NCBI GenBank assembly: GCA_000953695.1
Contig: LN554846.1
Span: forward strand, 1,736,001 to 1,800,000
Direction: 5' to 3'
Length of the DNA stretch: 64,000 nucleotides
Source: Aliivibrio wodanis
GTDB taxonomy: Bacteria > Pseudomonadota > Gammaproteobacteria > Enterobacterales > Vibrionaceae
The notes below the pieces were generated by a model. That model did not search any database and was not told the DNA's origin. It saw only the letters and a list, made by a program, of their open reading frames with translations. Numbering within the stretch: position 1 is the stretch's first letter; each line of letters begins with the position of its first letter. Shown piece by piece: positions 25,912 to 35,594 of the stretch. Made by a program: the position numbers and the translations under genes.

Positions 25912-26831
25912 GATCGATCCAAAATCTGCTCAAGATTTCGAGCTATTTGCTCAGCAGCCAACATACCTCGATTCAATGACCAAAGCTCTGGTGAAACCTC
26001 GACAAGTTGTTTCTTTTTCTCCGATGTTAGTGCATTAAATAGCGAATTCTTTTGCCAATCGTCGATAATATTCGGGTGAGAATAAGCCCCTAGAAGTAGC
26101 CAATCTGGGTTAGTTTTCAGTAATAACTCAAAACTGGTTGGTAAATACGCTTTTTCTGTTGATGCAACAAGTGGACTGGCAATGCCCAATGCGGTGAGCA
26201 CTCCTCCTGCGTAAGAGGCAGGGCTATGTAACCACATACCTTTGTCCGACACCACGGCAAATTGGATGGTTTCCTTAAGGGAAAAATGACTTTTGAAGTC
26301 AGCCATCGCCTGTTGATGCTGTTGAATTCTCAGCTCCATCTCTGATTGCCTATCAACAGCTATTCCAATCTTGAGTGCGGACTTCAAATTCTCTTGATAA
26401 GTCTCACCTCGGCTTTTTAACAGTAGTGTAGGCGCGATGCGTTGTAAATCTTGATAGACCGTACGATGGCGCTCAGCATCAGCAATGATCAGATCAGGCT
26501 TTAATACTGCAATGGCTTCTAAGCTCGGTTGAGAACGCATACCAACCGATTTCCATGGTTGAATCAATTCACGCACCGCAGGAATCACTCGCGAAGCATC
26601 ATTGTCGTCAGCCACACCAACAGGAGAAACCCCCACAGCAGCTAAGGCATCCACAAATGAAAATTCCAACACGACAATACGTTGTGGCGTTGTGGCGATC
26701 TCAAACTGACCTTGCTCGTCTTGTATTACTCGCGAGCTTGCTGAACTCGAAAATGAGAGCAAGCTGAAAAATAATGAAGAAAAAATTACCACCAATCCGT
26801 TCAATGACAAGAATCGAGAATTGTTTTTCAT
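25908..26831 (-). CDS. pvuB: Periplasmic ferric vibrioferrin-binding protein PvuB
   Basis: A 307-residue siderophore-binding protein of the FecB/FhuD type. Signal peptide about residues 1-32 ([20 protein letters not shown]...SSASS). The fold markers are '[29 protein letters not shown]' at the start of the mature protein, '[19 protein letters not shown]', and the C-terminal '[15 protein letters not shown]'. AAAGGA precedes the ATG. It receives ferric vibrioferrin from PvuA and passes it to PvuCDE. A hairpin in the 88-base gap from pvuA may lower its expression relative to the receptors. Confidence 0.92.
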   Translation of the reverse strand: MKNNSRFLSLNGLVVIFSSLFFSLLSFSSSASSRVIQDEQGQFEIATTPQRIVVLEFSFVDALAAVGVSPVGVADDNDASRVIPAVRELIQPWKSVGMRSQPSLEAIAVLKPDLIIADAERHRTVYQDLQRIAPTLLLKSRGETYQENLKSALKIGIAVDRQSEMELRIQQHQQAMADFKSHFSLKETIQFAVVSDKGMWLHSPASYAGGVLTALGIASPLVASTEKAYLPTSFELLLKTNPDWLLLGAYSHPNIIDDWQKNSLFNALTSEKKKQLVEVSPELWSLNRGMLAAEQIARNLEQILDRS

Positions 26832-26861
26832 ATTTAATTTTCCTTTAACACTAAAGCGGTT

Positions 26862-26889
26862 AAAGTCACCAATTATTATTGGCGACTTT
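26862..26889 (-). promoter_or_regulatory. Intercistronic hairpin between pvuA and pvuB
   Basis: In the leftward transcript AAAGUCGCCAAU pairs with AUUGGUGACUUU (12 bp, one G-U) around a 4-base loop. No U tract follows on that strand, so it is more likely an mRNA-stabilising or partial-attenuation element than a full terminator. Confidence 0.6.
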
Positions 26890-26919
26890 TATTTATATTT
26901 AATTTCAATTAGTTACGAT

Positions 26920-29055
26920 CTAAAACTGGTAATTTAGATCCAAAGTGTAAGATCGTCCTGGAGCGGGATAACGACCTACAGGGCTAGTATCAATACCACG
27001 GAAATAGTAATCCTCATCAAGCAGGTTGTTCACCGCGACATTCATGCGTAGCTTGCCATTTTCATCCTTGTATAAATCGGAACCTAGATTGAAATTCCAT
27101 ACCATGTAGGCAGGTACTTTACCTTTCGCACCCGTTGCATCCTCAGCGCTTGTGTTCGCATTATCAGAGTAAGCCTCACTGAAATAGTAACCAGATAGCG
27201 TAGTGTCTACCCCCATAAAGGCGTAAGTTGCATCCCAATTCAGTTGGTGTTTAGATGTGTAAGGAAGTTGATTGCCTTTATTTGTGCCATCTTCTTCCAT
27301 AGTCGCATCTAAGTAATTATAGCTAGCACCTAAGCTCAGAGCTTGAAGCTTTTGGGGAATATAACGACCAGAAATTTCAATACCTTGGTGAAGCGTTTTA
27401 CCAATATTATCAAAAGTTTGCGTCGCACTTTGCCATTGCAACTGATCTTTAAAATCAATACGATAAAGTGCTGCACTAAAACTGGTTGAATCTTGATTGT
27501 AACGAGCACCCAGTTCATAGTTCCATGCCAGTTCACTGCCCTCTTCACCTAAACCACGGATATAAGCAATTTGTGGTGCACGCAAAGACTTCTGTGCGTT
27601 AACATAGCCGACCCATTGTTCCGTTAGATGGTACGCCACCGTTAAGCCCGGCAACCATTCTGTTACCTTATTATCTGTACTCTGCGCTTTACCCAGATCA
27701 TCGAATTTCATATCAACTGACTCGTAGCGGATGCCCGGCGTTACCTTTAATGCATCATTAAATAAGCCAATTTCATTGCTGATGTAACCTGCAAAAGCAT
27801 CGGTATCAAGATGCCAATCACGAGGTACACTTGTCGCACCACCCGCAATTGGAGTTTGAGTCAGCTTGTAATCGATATTTTCGTTGACGTAACGCGCACC
27901 CACAATTAAATTTTGCGTCACTATGTTGCTGTCAAAGTACATCGCTAATTTAGGTTCAACACCATAAACGGTAAACTCACGCGGTGAAGTACGAATGTCG
28001 GTTGATGGTAATGCTGGATCCGCCCAGTGACCACCCGCGCCATTAAACCCCCATTGGAAGAATCGTTCAGAACTATGACCAAATGTCAGCACTTCCAATT
28101 CAGCACTATCCGCAATATTCAAATCTTGCAGGTATTTCACGCTCCAACGCGTTGATGAACCTTGGTACTCGTCATAAGGTCGTTTTGATTGAGTTCGATC
28201 ATTCTTATAATCTTCTGGTGATAGTGCTCCTGGCATTTGCGTGTCGGCATCATAGCGCTGAATGAAAGCTTGTAGTTCCTGAGTATCACTCATCAGCCAT
28301 TGCACTTTAGCTTGGAAGTTTTTTACCTCAGTATCAGAGTGTTCACGGAAACTTTCGCCTTTTAAGAAGTTACCTTCTAGTTGTAATGCAAGCGTATCTG
28401 TTAACCAACCACCGGTGCGCAAATAAAAATCGTTAAGTGGTGTATCACCATCTTCAAATACAGTGAGGCGATTACTGATTTCAGTTTCCCAAGAGTTTGG
28501 GATAGGCTTTGTCACCAAGTTGATCACACCACCAACGTTGTTCGGTCCGTACTGTACGGCAGCACCGCCACGTACAATATCTATCCGGTCAAGCATAGAC
28601 AGTGTTGCAGGGAAAATCGACTGTCCGGTGTGACCATAAGGTGCCAACGTTAGTGGGACACCATCCATTAGAAATTGAGCATGACCACTGCGGCTTGCTT
28701 TTAAGCCGCGCACCGAGATGTTAGGTAGAACACCCGTGCCAGTTTCATCTTGAACTTTAATTCCAGGAACGCTTTGAAATGCTGAATCAATAGAGAGCGC
28801 CGCGGTCTTTTTAATTTGCTCATTAGTAAGAACAGTACGAGCTCCCGGATACTCTTTCACATCCTCGACTTCTGAGTTACCGATTAAACTCGCAGTCACG
28901 ACAATCGTTTCCATAGTTGTCGTTTCAGGTTCTGATGCAGCGAATGCATTCATGGAAGTTACTGATGCGATGGCTGCCGCAAGTACACTCAGGCGCAGTT
29001 TAAGTTGTACTTGGGGTTGTATTTGAAGTTTACCGTCCAAATTCTGGTAAAACAT
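26920..29055 (-). CDS. pvuA: TonB-dependent ferric vibrioferrin receptor PvuA
   Basis: A 711-residue outer-membrane receptor. AGGAGA precedes the ATG. A long N-terminal region with signal peptide ends near AFAASEP; the TonB box is METIVVTAS. The plug domain has 'ARTVLTNEQIKKTAALSIDSAFQSVPGIKVQD' and 'ISVRGL', with 'VRGGAAVQYGPNNVGGVINLVTKP' at its end. The 22-stranded barrel closes with the family ending 'GRSYTLDLNYQF'. The FecA-like character and position directly before pvuBCDE identify it as PvuA. It imports ferric vibrioferrin across the outer membrane with TonB energy. No frameshift or truncation. Confidence 0.88.
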   Translation of the reverse strand: MFYQNLDGKLQIQPQVQLKLRLSVLAAAIASVTSMNAFAASEPETTTMETIVVTASLIGNSEVEDVKEYPGARTVLTNEQIKKTAALSIDSAFQSVPGIKVQDETGTGVLPNISVRGLKASRSGHAQFLMDGVPLTLAPYGHTGQSIFPATLSMLDRIDIVRGGAAVQYGPNNVGGVINLVTKPIPNSWETEISNRLTVFEDGDTPLNDFYLRTGGWLTDTLALQLEGNFLKGESFREHSDTEVKNFQAKVQWLMSDTQELQAFIQRYDADTQMPGALSPEDYKNDRTQSKRPYDEYQGSSTRWSVKYLQDLNIADSAELEVLTFGHSSERFFQWGFNGAGGHWADPALPSTDIRTSPREFTVYGVEPKLAMYFDSNIVTQNLIVGARYVNENIDYKLTQTPIAGGATSVPRDWHLDTDAFAGYISNEIGLFNDALKVTPGIRYESVDMKFDDLGKAQSTDNKVTEWLPGLTVAYHLTEQWVGYVNAQKSLRAPQIAYIRGLGEEGSELAWNYELGARYNQDSTSFSAALYRIDFKDQLQWQSATQTFDNIGKTLHQGIEISGRYIPQKLQALSLGASYNYLDATMEEDGTNKGNQLPYTSKHQLNWDATYAFMGVDTTLSGYYFSEAYSDNANTSAEDATGAKGKVPAYMVWNFNLGSDLYKDENGKLRMNVAVNNLLDEDYYFRGIDTSPVGRYPAPGRSYTLDLNYQF

Positions 29056-29094
29056 GAAAATCTCCTATATATAAGCAGGTTAAGGGCAATGATT

Positions 29095-31131
29095 TTAGAA
29101 CTGGTATCCGTAACTAAGCATGAATTCTGCTGGCGCACCGTAACCGATCTGATTCAAACCAGACTTGCCATTCGTCGCACCCAGAATATATTCCTCATTC
29201 AACACGTTATAAGCATTCGCTTGGATTTTGTGACGGCCTGTAGTGTATGCTGCCATCAAATCGACGGTGGTGTAATCGCCTAAAGCTACAGCTTCATCAT
29301 TACCCGCATAACGGTCACCTACGTATTTCACACCACCACCCAATCGCCAGTTGTCACCTAATTGATAAGTACTCCAAAGTGAGAACAGGTGATCAGAAAC
29401 ATCATTCGGTTTTTTACCTGTTTCTTTATCTTCCGCATCTAGGTAGCTGTATCCCACCGAAATATCCCACTTATCTGTAAACTGACCGCGCGCTTCCAAC
29501 TCAATACCTTGATGACGGGCTTCAATCTTGTTGATAACATCTCCGTCCACATTGGTTTGTGGTTGTTCTTGATCAATTTGGAAGATCGCTGCGTTTAACA
29601 TCAACGCATCGTCTAATAAGTAAGCTTTTGCGCCCACTTCTTTCAGATCGGTATGGAAAAACTCTGCTAATTTAGGATTAATATAAATGCCAGAGTAAGG
29701 TAGCTGCCATGAACGAGCCATGCTTGCGTACACTGACATATCATCGTTGAGGCGGTAGACCAACCCTGCACGGTAACTCATTTTGTTATCGTCTAAGTTC
29801 TCTTTTGCTGCTCCTGCTTTTTGCTGTTCAAGATCCATAGAGTCGTAGCGAACATTACCAATTACAGAAAGATCCCCAAAGGTGTAAACATCTTGAATAT
29901 AAACGCCAGTCGTCGTTGTCGTATTATCACGGAAAGGTTTAAAACCCGGATCAGGCGTTGGACCAACGACAGGATCGTAAATATCTTTCGGCGGAAGCGT
30001 TTTATCACTTGCCAATGTGAGATCGATATTAATTTGATTATAATCGGCACCGATCATCATTTGGTTAGATTCTGTTTCCCAAACTAATTCCGATTGCACC
30101 GTCGTAGTGGTACGAGGGTCATAGCCAAAATTGTTAACGGTTTGAGAAACTTTATCCCCTGTTACTGTGCCCTGACGTGTGCCTTTTTGCTCTAATTCGA
30201 TATGGCTATAGGATGCACGGTTTGTCCATATCCAATTATTACTCAATTGCCACTCGTAATTAACCGCAAGTCGAATATTGTCCGATTCTTGATAATCGTT
30301 CGTTCCACCAAAGAAAGTACTGCTCGAAACATCGACAGGCTTACCGTTTTTCGATGGTACACCACGATATGGCACCAACTCTTGATGTGCGTATTCAACA
30401 TCTAAATCAATAACATGACCTTCAGCAGGCAATACTCGAATAGTAGGAGCAATAAAGAAGTCATTAGAGTCAACATGGTCGACATAAGAGTCCGCTTGTC
30501 GATATTCCACGTTGATCCGACCATTGACCTTATCTGTAATTGCCATTGAGTTATCGATCTGCCCAACAAATTGACTATTACTGCCAACGCTGCCGTTAAC
30601 GCTGGTAAAATTATCGCCGTTAGCCCGCTTAGTCACCAAGTTAATAATGCCTCCAGCAGAGCCTCGGCCATAAAGTGCACCCGCTGGGCCTTTTACCACT
30701 TCAACGCGTTCGATATTAGCCAGACTACGATATGATTGCAGCGTCCCGTCATCACGCATGCCATCGCGATACATGTCGTTAAGCGCATCAAAACCACGAA
30801 TCACAAATTGGTCTCGGCTCCCTTCACCTAAGGTATTATTTACCCCAGCCACACCATCAAGAGCATCGACTAAACGCACAGCACCGCGGTCTTGTATTTC
30901 TGTCTTAGTAACCACAGAGACGGCTTGCGGCACATCTAACCACTCGACATCCGTTTTCGTTCCCGATTGCGGCATATGCTCGGCGTAACCTTCATATTGA
31001 TGACCAATAACTAGCATCGTTTCATTCGTGGTTACCTCTTCTGCCGCCAACACATTAGGAGTCACGACTGTTGCGGCCAATGCAGCTCCAATAGCCAAAG
31101 TAAGAGGAGATAAAGTCAATTTCATGTTCAT
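29095..31131 (-). CDS. psuA: TonB-dependent siderophore receptor PsuA
   Basis: A 678-residue outer-membrane receptor and the first gene of the uptake operon. Of several in-frame ATGs (31143, 31131, 31125) the one at 31131 has GGA about 7 bases upstream. Signal peptide MNMKLTLSPLTLAIGAALAATVVTPNVLA, TonB box near ETMLVIGHQ, plug motifs 'LDGVAGVNNT', 'FVIRGFDALND' and 'VKGPAGALYGRGSAGGIINLVTKRA', barrel ending in MLSYGYQF. It is closer to FhuE/catecholate-type receptors than to PvuA. In V. parahaemolyticus the equivalent gene psuA also precedes pvuA and serves as a second vibrioferrin receptor; that role is inferred here from order. Confidence 0.82.
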   Translation of the reverse strand: MNMKLTLSPLTLAIGAALAATVVTPNVLAAEEVTTNETMLVIGHQYEGYAEHMPQSGTKTDVEWLDVPQAVSVVTKTEIQDRGAVRLVDALDGVAGVNNTLGEGSRDQFVIRGFDALNDMYRDGMRDDGTLQSYRSLANIERVEVVKGPAGALYGRGSAGGIINLVTKRANGDNFTSVNGSVGSNSQFVGQIDNSMAITDKVNGRINVEYRQADSYVDHVDSNDFFIAPTIRVLPAEGHVIDLDVEYAHQELVPYRGVPSKNGKPVDVSSSTFFGGTNDYQESDNIRLAVNYEWQLSNNWIWTNRASYSHIELEQKGTRQGTVTGDKVSQTVNNFGYDPRTTTTVQSELVWETESNQMMIGADYNQINIDLTLASDKTLPPKDIYDPVVGPTPDPGFKPFRDNTTTTTGVYIQDVYTFGDLSVIGNVRYDSMDLEQQKAGAAKENLDDNKMSYRAGLVYRLNDDMSVYASMARSWQLPYSGIYINPKLAEFFHTDLKEVGAKAYLLDDALMLNAAIFQIDQEQPQTNVDGDVINKIEARHQGIELEARGQFTDKWDISVGYSYLDAEDKETGKKPNDVSDHLFSLWSTYQLGDNWRLGGGVKYVGDRYAGNDEAVALGDYTTVDLMAAYTTGRHKIQANAYNVLNEEYILGATNGKSGLNQIGYGAPAEFMLSYGYQF

Positions 31132-31172
31132 TTCTAATTCCATTTCAGTTTATAAAACACCACCAAGACGCG

Positions 31173-31191
31173 AATGAAAACAAATATCATT
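31173..31191. promoter_or_regulatory. Fur-box-like operator
   Basis: AATGAAAACAAATATCATT fits the 19-bp Fur pattern (AATGATAATNATTATCATT) at most positions, including the outer AATGA/TCATT arms. It lies about 40 bases before the psuA start and 180 before pvsA, so it is placed to repress the uptake operon and possibly both divergent operons when iron is plentiful. Confidence 0.75.
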
Positions 31192-31368
31192 TGTATTTGC
31201 AACTATTAATTTTATGTCTTATATTGATTTCCCTTATAAATCAGAGTGTGAAATTAATGACAATATAATCAATAAGATAAAATAATAATTACAAATCCTT
31301 ACCAAAAATTTGAGTAAAGACTGATTGTATTCAGGCAGTAACAACGTTAGGAAAACTAGGAAAACCCC

Positions 31369-32580
31369 ATGAAACCAACAATGATAATCGTAAGTCATGT
31401 CGTGAATGATGCCATCATCCACGGCTTCGTACCCGTAGCAAAAGCGATGGGCCTTCACGTCGTTTTGATCACCGATCATAAGCTCAGCCATTTAAAATTG
31501 GCCAGTGAAGATAACCAATTCAACCCTGATACCGTTCTGGAATGTGATGTATTCAATCCGCTTGAACTCATAGAGGTCATTACCGAAAATGGTCTGAAAC
31601 CAGATGCCATTTTTAGCAACAGCGACCACCTGCAAACCTCCACGGCTATCTGTGGTCAATTTTTTGATGTACCCGCAAAAGATTGGACCGTCACATTAAA
31701 AGCGAAGAACAAACATTTAACCCGCCAAGTATTAAGCGAAAAATCTCTACCCAACACTCAGAGTGCGCTGTTACATCGAGATACCGTGCTTGAACTTGAA
31801 TTGACCTTCCCTGTCGTTGCTAAGCCTAAAGAAGGTGTCGCTAGCATAGATGTTCAGCGCTGCAACAATAAAGCTGAACTAGACAACTATTGCGATGCGT
31901 TTTGGCAAAAACACCCCACGACCCCGATCTTAATAGAAGAATTTCTACAAGGGCCTCTCATTACGGTAGAAACCTTGGGCGATGGCGAGCAACTGATTGC
32001 TCTAGGTGGATTCGATGTAGAGCTTTCGGCTCCTCCTTATTTCATAGAGACTGCGGCTAGTTGGAATGGACCCAATAGCATTCAATATCGTGATGAGTGT
32101 GTGAATCAGCTTCAAACATTTGGCGTTGGTTTTGGCATTTGCCATAGCGAATTCATCATTACTGAATTGGGTCCAGTATTAGTCGAAATTAACTATCGCA
32201 GTATTGGCGATGGGCGAGAGTTCTTACTCGATAACCTCAGCAGTGGAAATTGGTTCTCCACCATCTTAAATCTTCATCTTGGTAATAAAATTGATCGGGC
32301 ATTCCACATAAATGGTAGTGCACATATACATTACGTGGTGGCAGAACAAGACGGAATTATTGAAGGTACATCAACCTCTTTCACTCACCAAGAGGGCGAT
32401 ATCGTCACTGAGCAGCAAGTGCTTAAACAGGCGGGAGATACTTTCCGACAAAGCTTCTCCAACAAAGATTACTTAGCAAGAATTTCAATCGTGTCTCCTT
32501 CTGAGCAATCCTTAGAATTTACACGCCAACAAGCAATATCTAGCTTTAATCTCACATCAGTCAGCGAGGTGACAGCATGA
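31369..32580 (+). CDS. pvsA: Vibrioferrin biosynthesis ATP-grasp ligase PvsA
   Basis: A 403-residue ATP-grasp enzyme with AGGAAA before the ATG. Visible features: N-terminal Rossmann-like segment (MKPTMIIVSHVVNDAIIHGF), the ATP-grasp lysine strand 'FPVVAKPKEGVASIDV', 'PILIEEFLQGPLITVETLGDG' and the metal-binding C-terminal strand 'ELGPVLVEINYRSIGDG'. In the known pathway PvsA ligates L-alanine onto the citrate-based intermediate. First gene of pvsABCDE; its stop overlaps pvsB (ATGA). Confidence 0.92.
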   Translation: MKPTMIIVSHVVNDAIIHGFVPVAKAMGLHVVLITDHKLSHLKLASEDNQFNPDTVLECDVFNPLELIEVITENGLKPDAIFSNSDHLQTSTAICGQFFDVPAKDWTVTLKAKNKHLTRQVLSEKSLPNTQSALLHRDTVLELELTFPVVAKPKEGVASIDVQRCNNKAELDNYCDAFWQKHPTTPILIEEFLQGPLITVETLGDGEQLIALGGFDVELSAPPYFIETAASWNGPNSIQYRDECVNQLQTFGVGFGICHSEFIITELGPVLVEINYRSIGDGREFLLDNLSSGNWFSTILNLHLGNKIDRAFHINGSAHIHYVVAEQDGIIEGTSTSFTHQEGDIVTEQQVLKQAGDTFRQSFSNKDYLARISIVSPSEQSLEFTRQQAISSFNLTSVSEVTA

Positions 32581-34388
32581 ACGACAACGCTTTATACCTA
32601 ACTCAACGCTTAATCGACACTTGCCTACGTGAAGACCTCTTTGAATTAGTGTCTCGAAGTAGATTTAACACTGAGATCCCAAGTAAGCTCAATATCTCTT
32701 CCTATCCTCGCGCGCAAATATGGCTCAATTTTACGGGTTTGAATTTTACACTCTACTTACCCGTCACTCCGAGTTATTACATGCAAAGATGGGTATACGG
32801 ACAACCAGATGGTTCTGGCGGTAATGGTTGGTTTATCGAGAGAAATGACCGTGTTGAGCAGCAACAGGATTACCATGATTGGATTGAATTACTAAAAGAA
32901 AGTGCTGACAAAAGCTCTCACTCGTTGCTAGATAGCTACTTACAAGAACTCGAATGCGCAGAGAAACACAAAGGTATGTGTGATGAAGCCTTCTCTCGAC
33001 ATTCTCAATCACTCATGCAGCCTATCTCGCGTCTGGATCGTTGGGAACAAAAGCTCTTACGTGCTGATCAAATTGCGTCCTACCTCGATCACCCTTACTA
33101 CCCAACAGCTCGCGCTAAGTTTGGTTTGAGCGACCAAGACCTCGAAGAATACGCGCCAGAATTTGCACAAAGCTTTACTCTTCGTTGGCTTGCGATTGAA
33201 AAGTCACTCGTTACTTTGACCTGCCCACAACCGGAATGCTGGCCGACAATGGAACAAGTGGGAATTCCAGAAGATTTTTCTCTGAGCCATGAACTATTCC
33301 CTGCGCATCCACTAACGCTGCAAAGTCTCTCCTCTTTACCAGAAGGTGTCATTGAAGCACCTCTGGCGTACCTTGATGTCACTCCGACCCTATCCGTACG
33401 TACCGTAGTCGTAAAACAAGCACCACATATCCACATCAAAGTGCCATTGATCATGCGCTCATTGGGTACAAAAAACATCCGATTAATCAAGCCATCCACG
33501 CTCTATGATGGTCATTGGTTTGAACGCTTGCTAACACACTTAGAACAAAATGATAAAGATTTACACGGCTCGTTTTTTCATTGCAATGAGAAGCACGGCG
33601 GCCACGTTGGAGACGATAAAACCTTTTCTTACATCGTGCGTGAATATCCACTGAGCCACTTCCAAGACAAAGCGTTGGTGCCAGTTGCTGCTCTTGCCAG
33701 TCCAATGCCTGATGGTCGTTTATTCTTAGAGCATCTTTCCGGTCAGTATTATCAACACGACACACTGGCTTGGTTTAAGGATTATGTTGACCTGTTGTGC
33801 AAAGTACACCTCACGTTGTGGATCCGCTACGGCATCGCCTTGGAATCAAATCAACAAAACGCCATCATCGCCTTTGATAAGCAAGGTAAGATGACCTTAG
33901 CTATGAAAGATAATGATGCCGCACGTATTTGGCCAGATCGTTTCCAAGCGTTTGAGCAGCACTCTCCTGTAAAGTGCGACCAACTACTAGATCATCGCAT
34001 CATAGTAGACAACGAACTGGCTCTTGGTCAGATGTTTACCACTATTACTTTGCAATTAGACATAGCTGCAATTGTGGAGGCAATGGCTGAGAAAGGAATT
34101 ACATCTTCGGCTTCGCTATATGCAACGGTCGCAAACAGTTTTTCACAACAACTTTACCAGTTAGGTAACCAAGAGCACGACATCACACTCGCACACAAGA
34201 TGTTATTTGACTCCCCAAACCTGTACGCCAAGTATTTATTAAGTTCGGGCAGCTTATTATCAAAAGAAGCATCTGGCGCAAGCGATATCAATAAATTCTA
34301 TGGTTTGTCGGCACCAAATTTCTTGCTGCTTACCAGTGAAGAAGCACAACACGCTTATCTTGAAACCATCAAGCAGAGCGTAAGTTAA
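32577..34388 (+). CDS. pvsB: Vibrioferrin NIS synthetase PvsB
   Basis: A 603-residue IucA/IucC-family NIS synthetase. The conserved core has 'HPLTLQSLSSLPEG', 'PTLSVRTVVVKQAPHIHIKVPLIMRSLGTKNIRLIKPSTLYDG', and in the C-terminal domain 'YGIALESNQQNAIIAFD' with 'LAMKDNDAARIW'. These form the ATP and carboxylate sites. In the vibrioferrin pathway PvsB adds the 2-oxoglutarate unit in the final condensation. It is translationally coupled to pvsA and followed six bases later by pvsC. Confidence 0.92.
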   Translation: MNDNALYLTQRLIDTCLREDLFELVSRSRFNTEIPSKLNISSYPRAQIWLNFTGLNFTLYLPVTPSYYMQRWVYGQPDGSGGNGWFIERNDRVEQQQDYHDWIELLKESADKSSHSLLDSYLQELECAEKHKGMCDEAFSRHSQSLMQPISRLDRWEQKLLRADQIASYLDHPYYPTARAKFGLSDQDLEEYAPEFAQSFTLRWLAIEKSLVTLTCPQPECWPTMEQVGIPEDFSLSHELFPAHPLTLQSLSSLPEGVIEAPLAYLDVTPTLSVRTVVVKQAPHIHIKVPLIMRSLGTKNIRLIKPSTLYDGHWFERLLTHLEQNDKDLHGSFFHCNEKHGGHVGDDKTFSYIVREYPLSHFQDKALVPVAALASPMPDGRLFLEHLSGQYYQHDTLAWFKDYVDLLCKVHLTLWIRYGIALESNQQNAIIAFDKQGKMTLAMKDNDAARIWPDRFQAFEQHSPVKCDQLLDHRIIVDNELALGQMFTTITLQLDIAAIVEAMAEKGITSSASLYATVANSFSQQLYQLGNQEHDITLAHKMLFDSPNLYAKYLLSSGSLLSKEASGASDINKFYGLSAPNFLLLTSEEAQHAYLETIKQSVS

Positions 34389-34394
34389 TTCATC

Positions 34395-35594
34395 ATGACC
34401 AAACTCATCTATTGCGTGCTGCTCTGCCACTTTATTGCGGCGTTTGCAGCCTTGGGAATGCCTCTGTTTTTACCGATGGTTTTACCGACATTTGACGCGA
34501 ACATTGATACCGATTGGGCGGGGATATTATTTATTCTACCAACCTTTTGCACTGCTGTGGCGGCTCGTTTTTGGGGACAATTTGCTGATAAATATGGCAG
34601 ACGTCGCTCTTTATTGCGTGCTCAACTCGGACTTGCAACAGGCTTCGCACTGTGTGGTTTAGCAGATAACCTAACGATGTTTGTGTTTGGTCTTGTCGTT
34701 CAAGGAACCTTTGGTGGCACCATGGCTGCCTCAAATAGCTATTTATCTAGCCAAATTCAAGATGTAAAAACACTGGGTAAGTCACTAAATAAGACTCAGC
34801 TTTCTGCCCGTTTAGCGTTAATCATTGCGCCGATTGGGTTAGGTTGGAGTTTATCAGAAACCAACCCACTTAACGCCTATCTTTGGCTCTCCGCTTTGCC
34901 TTTATTGGCACTAGCGATCACCTTAACACTGCCAGCCGATCACCTTGCAAAAAGAAAAACTAAAAAAGACCAATCATCTAATGAAGAGCAATGCGCTCAA
35001 GTTCAACCATTAAGTGCCCTTTATTGGGTATTCGGTGCACAATTTAGTTTTGCTTTTGCCATGGTAGTCACGTTCCCTTATTTCTCACCTTATGTGCAGC
35101 AATACGGCGTGACAAATCAAGCATGGATTGGTTTTTTATACGCTCTACCACATGGTGTTTACTTAATCTTTGCTTGGAAAGTTCATCTGTTCTCAGAATT
35201 GATTAATCGACACCATCCACAGTGTATTTTGTGGCTAGGGTTTATCTTGCTGTCATTCAGCGCGGCAATGCATCTGATTTCTTATCAAGAAATGTTGATT
35301 GTTGCTCGCATTGTCTTTGGCCTTGGCATGGTCTGCTGCTATCACGGCTTACACCAAGCTTTAGCAGACCAAATTGATCGACGACAAAGCGGAAAAGTGT
35401 TTTCACGCTTTGATGCCATGTCTAAATGGGGCGGAGTTGGAGCAGGGTTAAGTGCATCTTTCGTCTCAAGTTTAGGTTGGCTTGAGGTTCCTTTCTTACT
35501 TTCTACGTTGGTCAGTGGCGTTACCGTTATTGCACTGATCATCCATTCTAAATTTGGACATAAAAATGTTATTCACTCAATTACTTCCGACTGA
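34395..35594 (+). CDS. pvsC: Vibrioferrin exporter PvsC (MFS)
   Basis: A 399-residue, 12-segment major facilitator protein. The loop 2-3 motif 'GQFADKYGRRRSLL' is the MFS motif A, and a related 'ADQIDRRQSGKVFSRFD' occurs in the second half. There is a hydrophilic central loop with KRKTKKDQSSNEEQ. It exports vibrioferrin across the inner membrane. Its position in the middle of the biosynthetic operon is conserved in vibrios. Confidence 0.92.
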   Translation: MTKLIYCVLLCHFIAAFAALGMPLFLPMVLPTFDANIDTDWAGILFILPTFCTAVAARFWGQFADKYGRRRSLLRAQLGLATGFALCGLADNLTMFVFGLVVQGTFGGTMAASNSYLSSQIQDVKTLGKSLNKTQLSARLALIIAPIGLGWSLSETNPLNAYLWLSALPLLALAITLTLPADHLAKRKTKKDQSSNEEQCAQVQPLSALYWVFGAQFSFAFAMVVTFPYFSPYVQQYGVTNQAWIGFLYALPHGVYLIFAWKVHLFSELINRHHPQCILWLGFILLSFSAAMHLISYQEMLIVARIVFGLGMVCCYHGLHQALADQIDRRQSGKVFSRFDAMSKWGGVGAGLSASFVSSLGWLEVPFLLSTLVSGVTVIALIIHSKFGHKNVIHSITSD

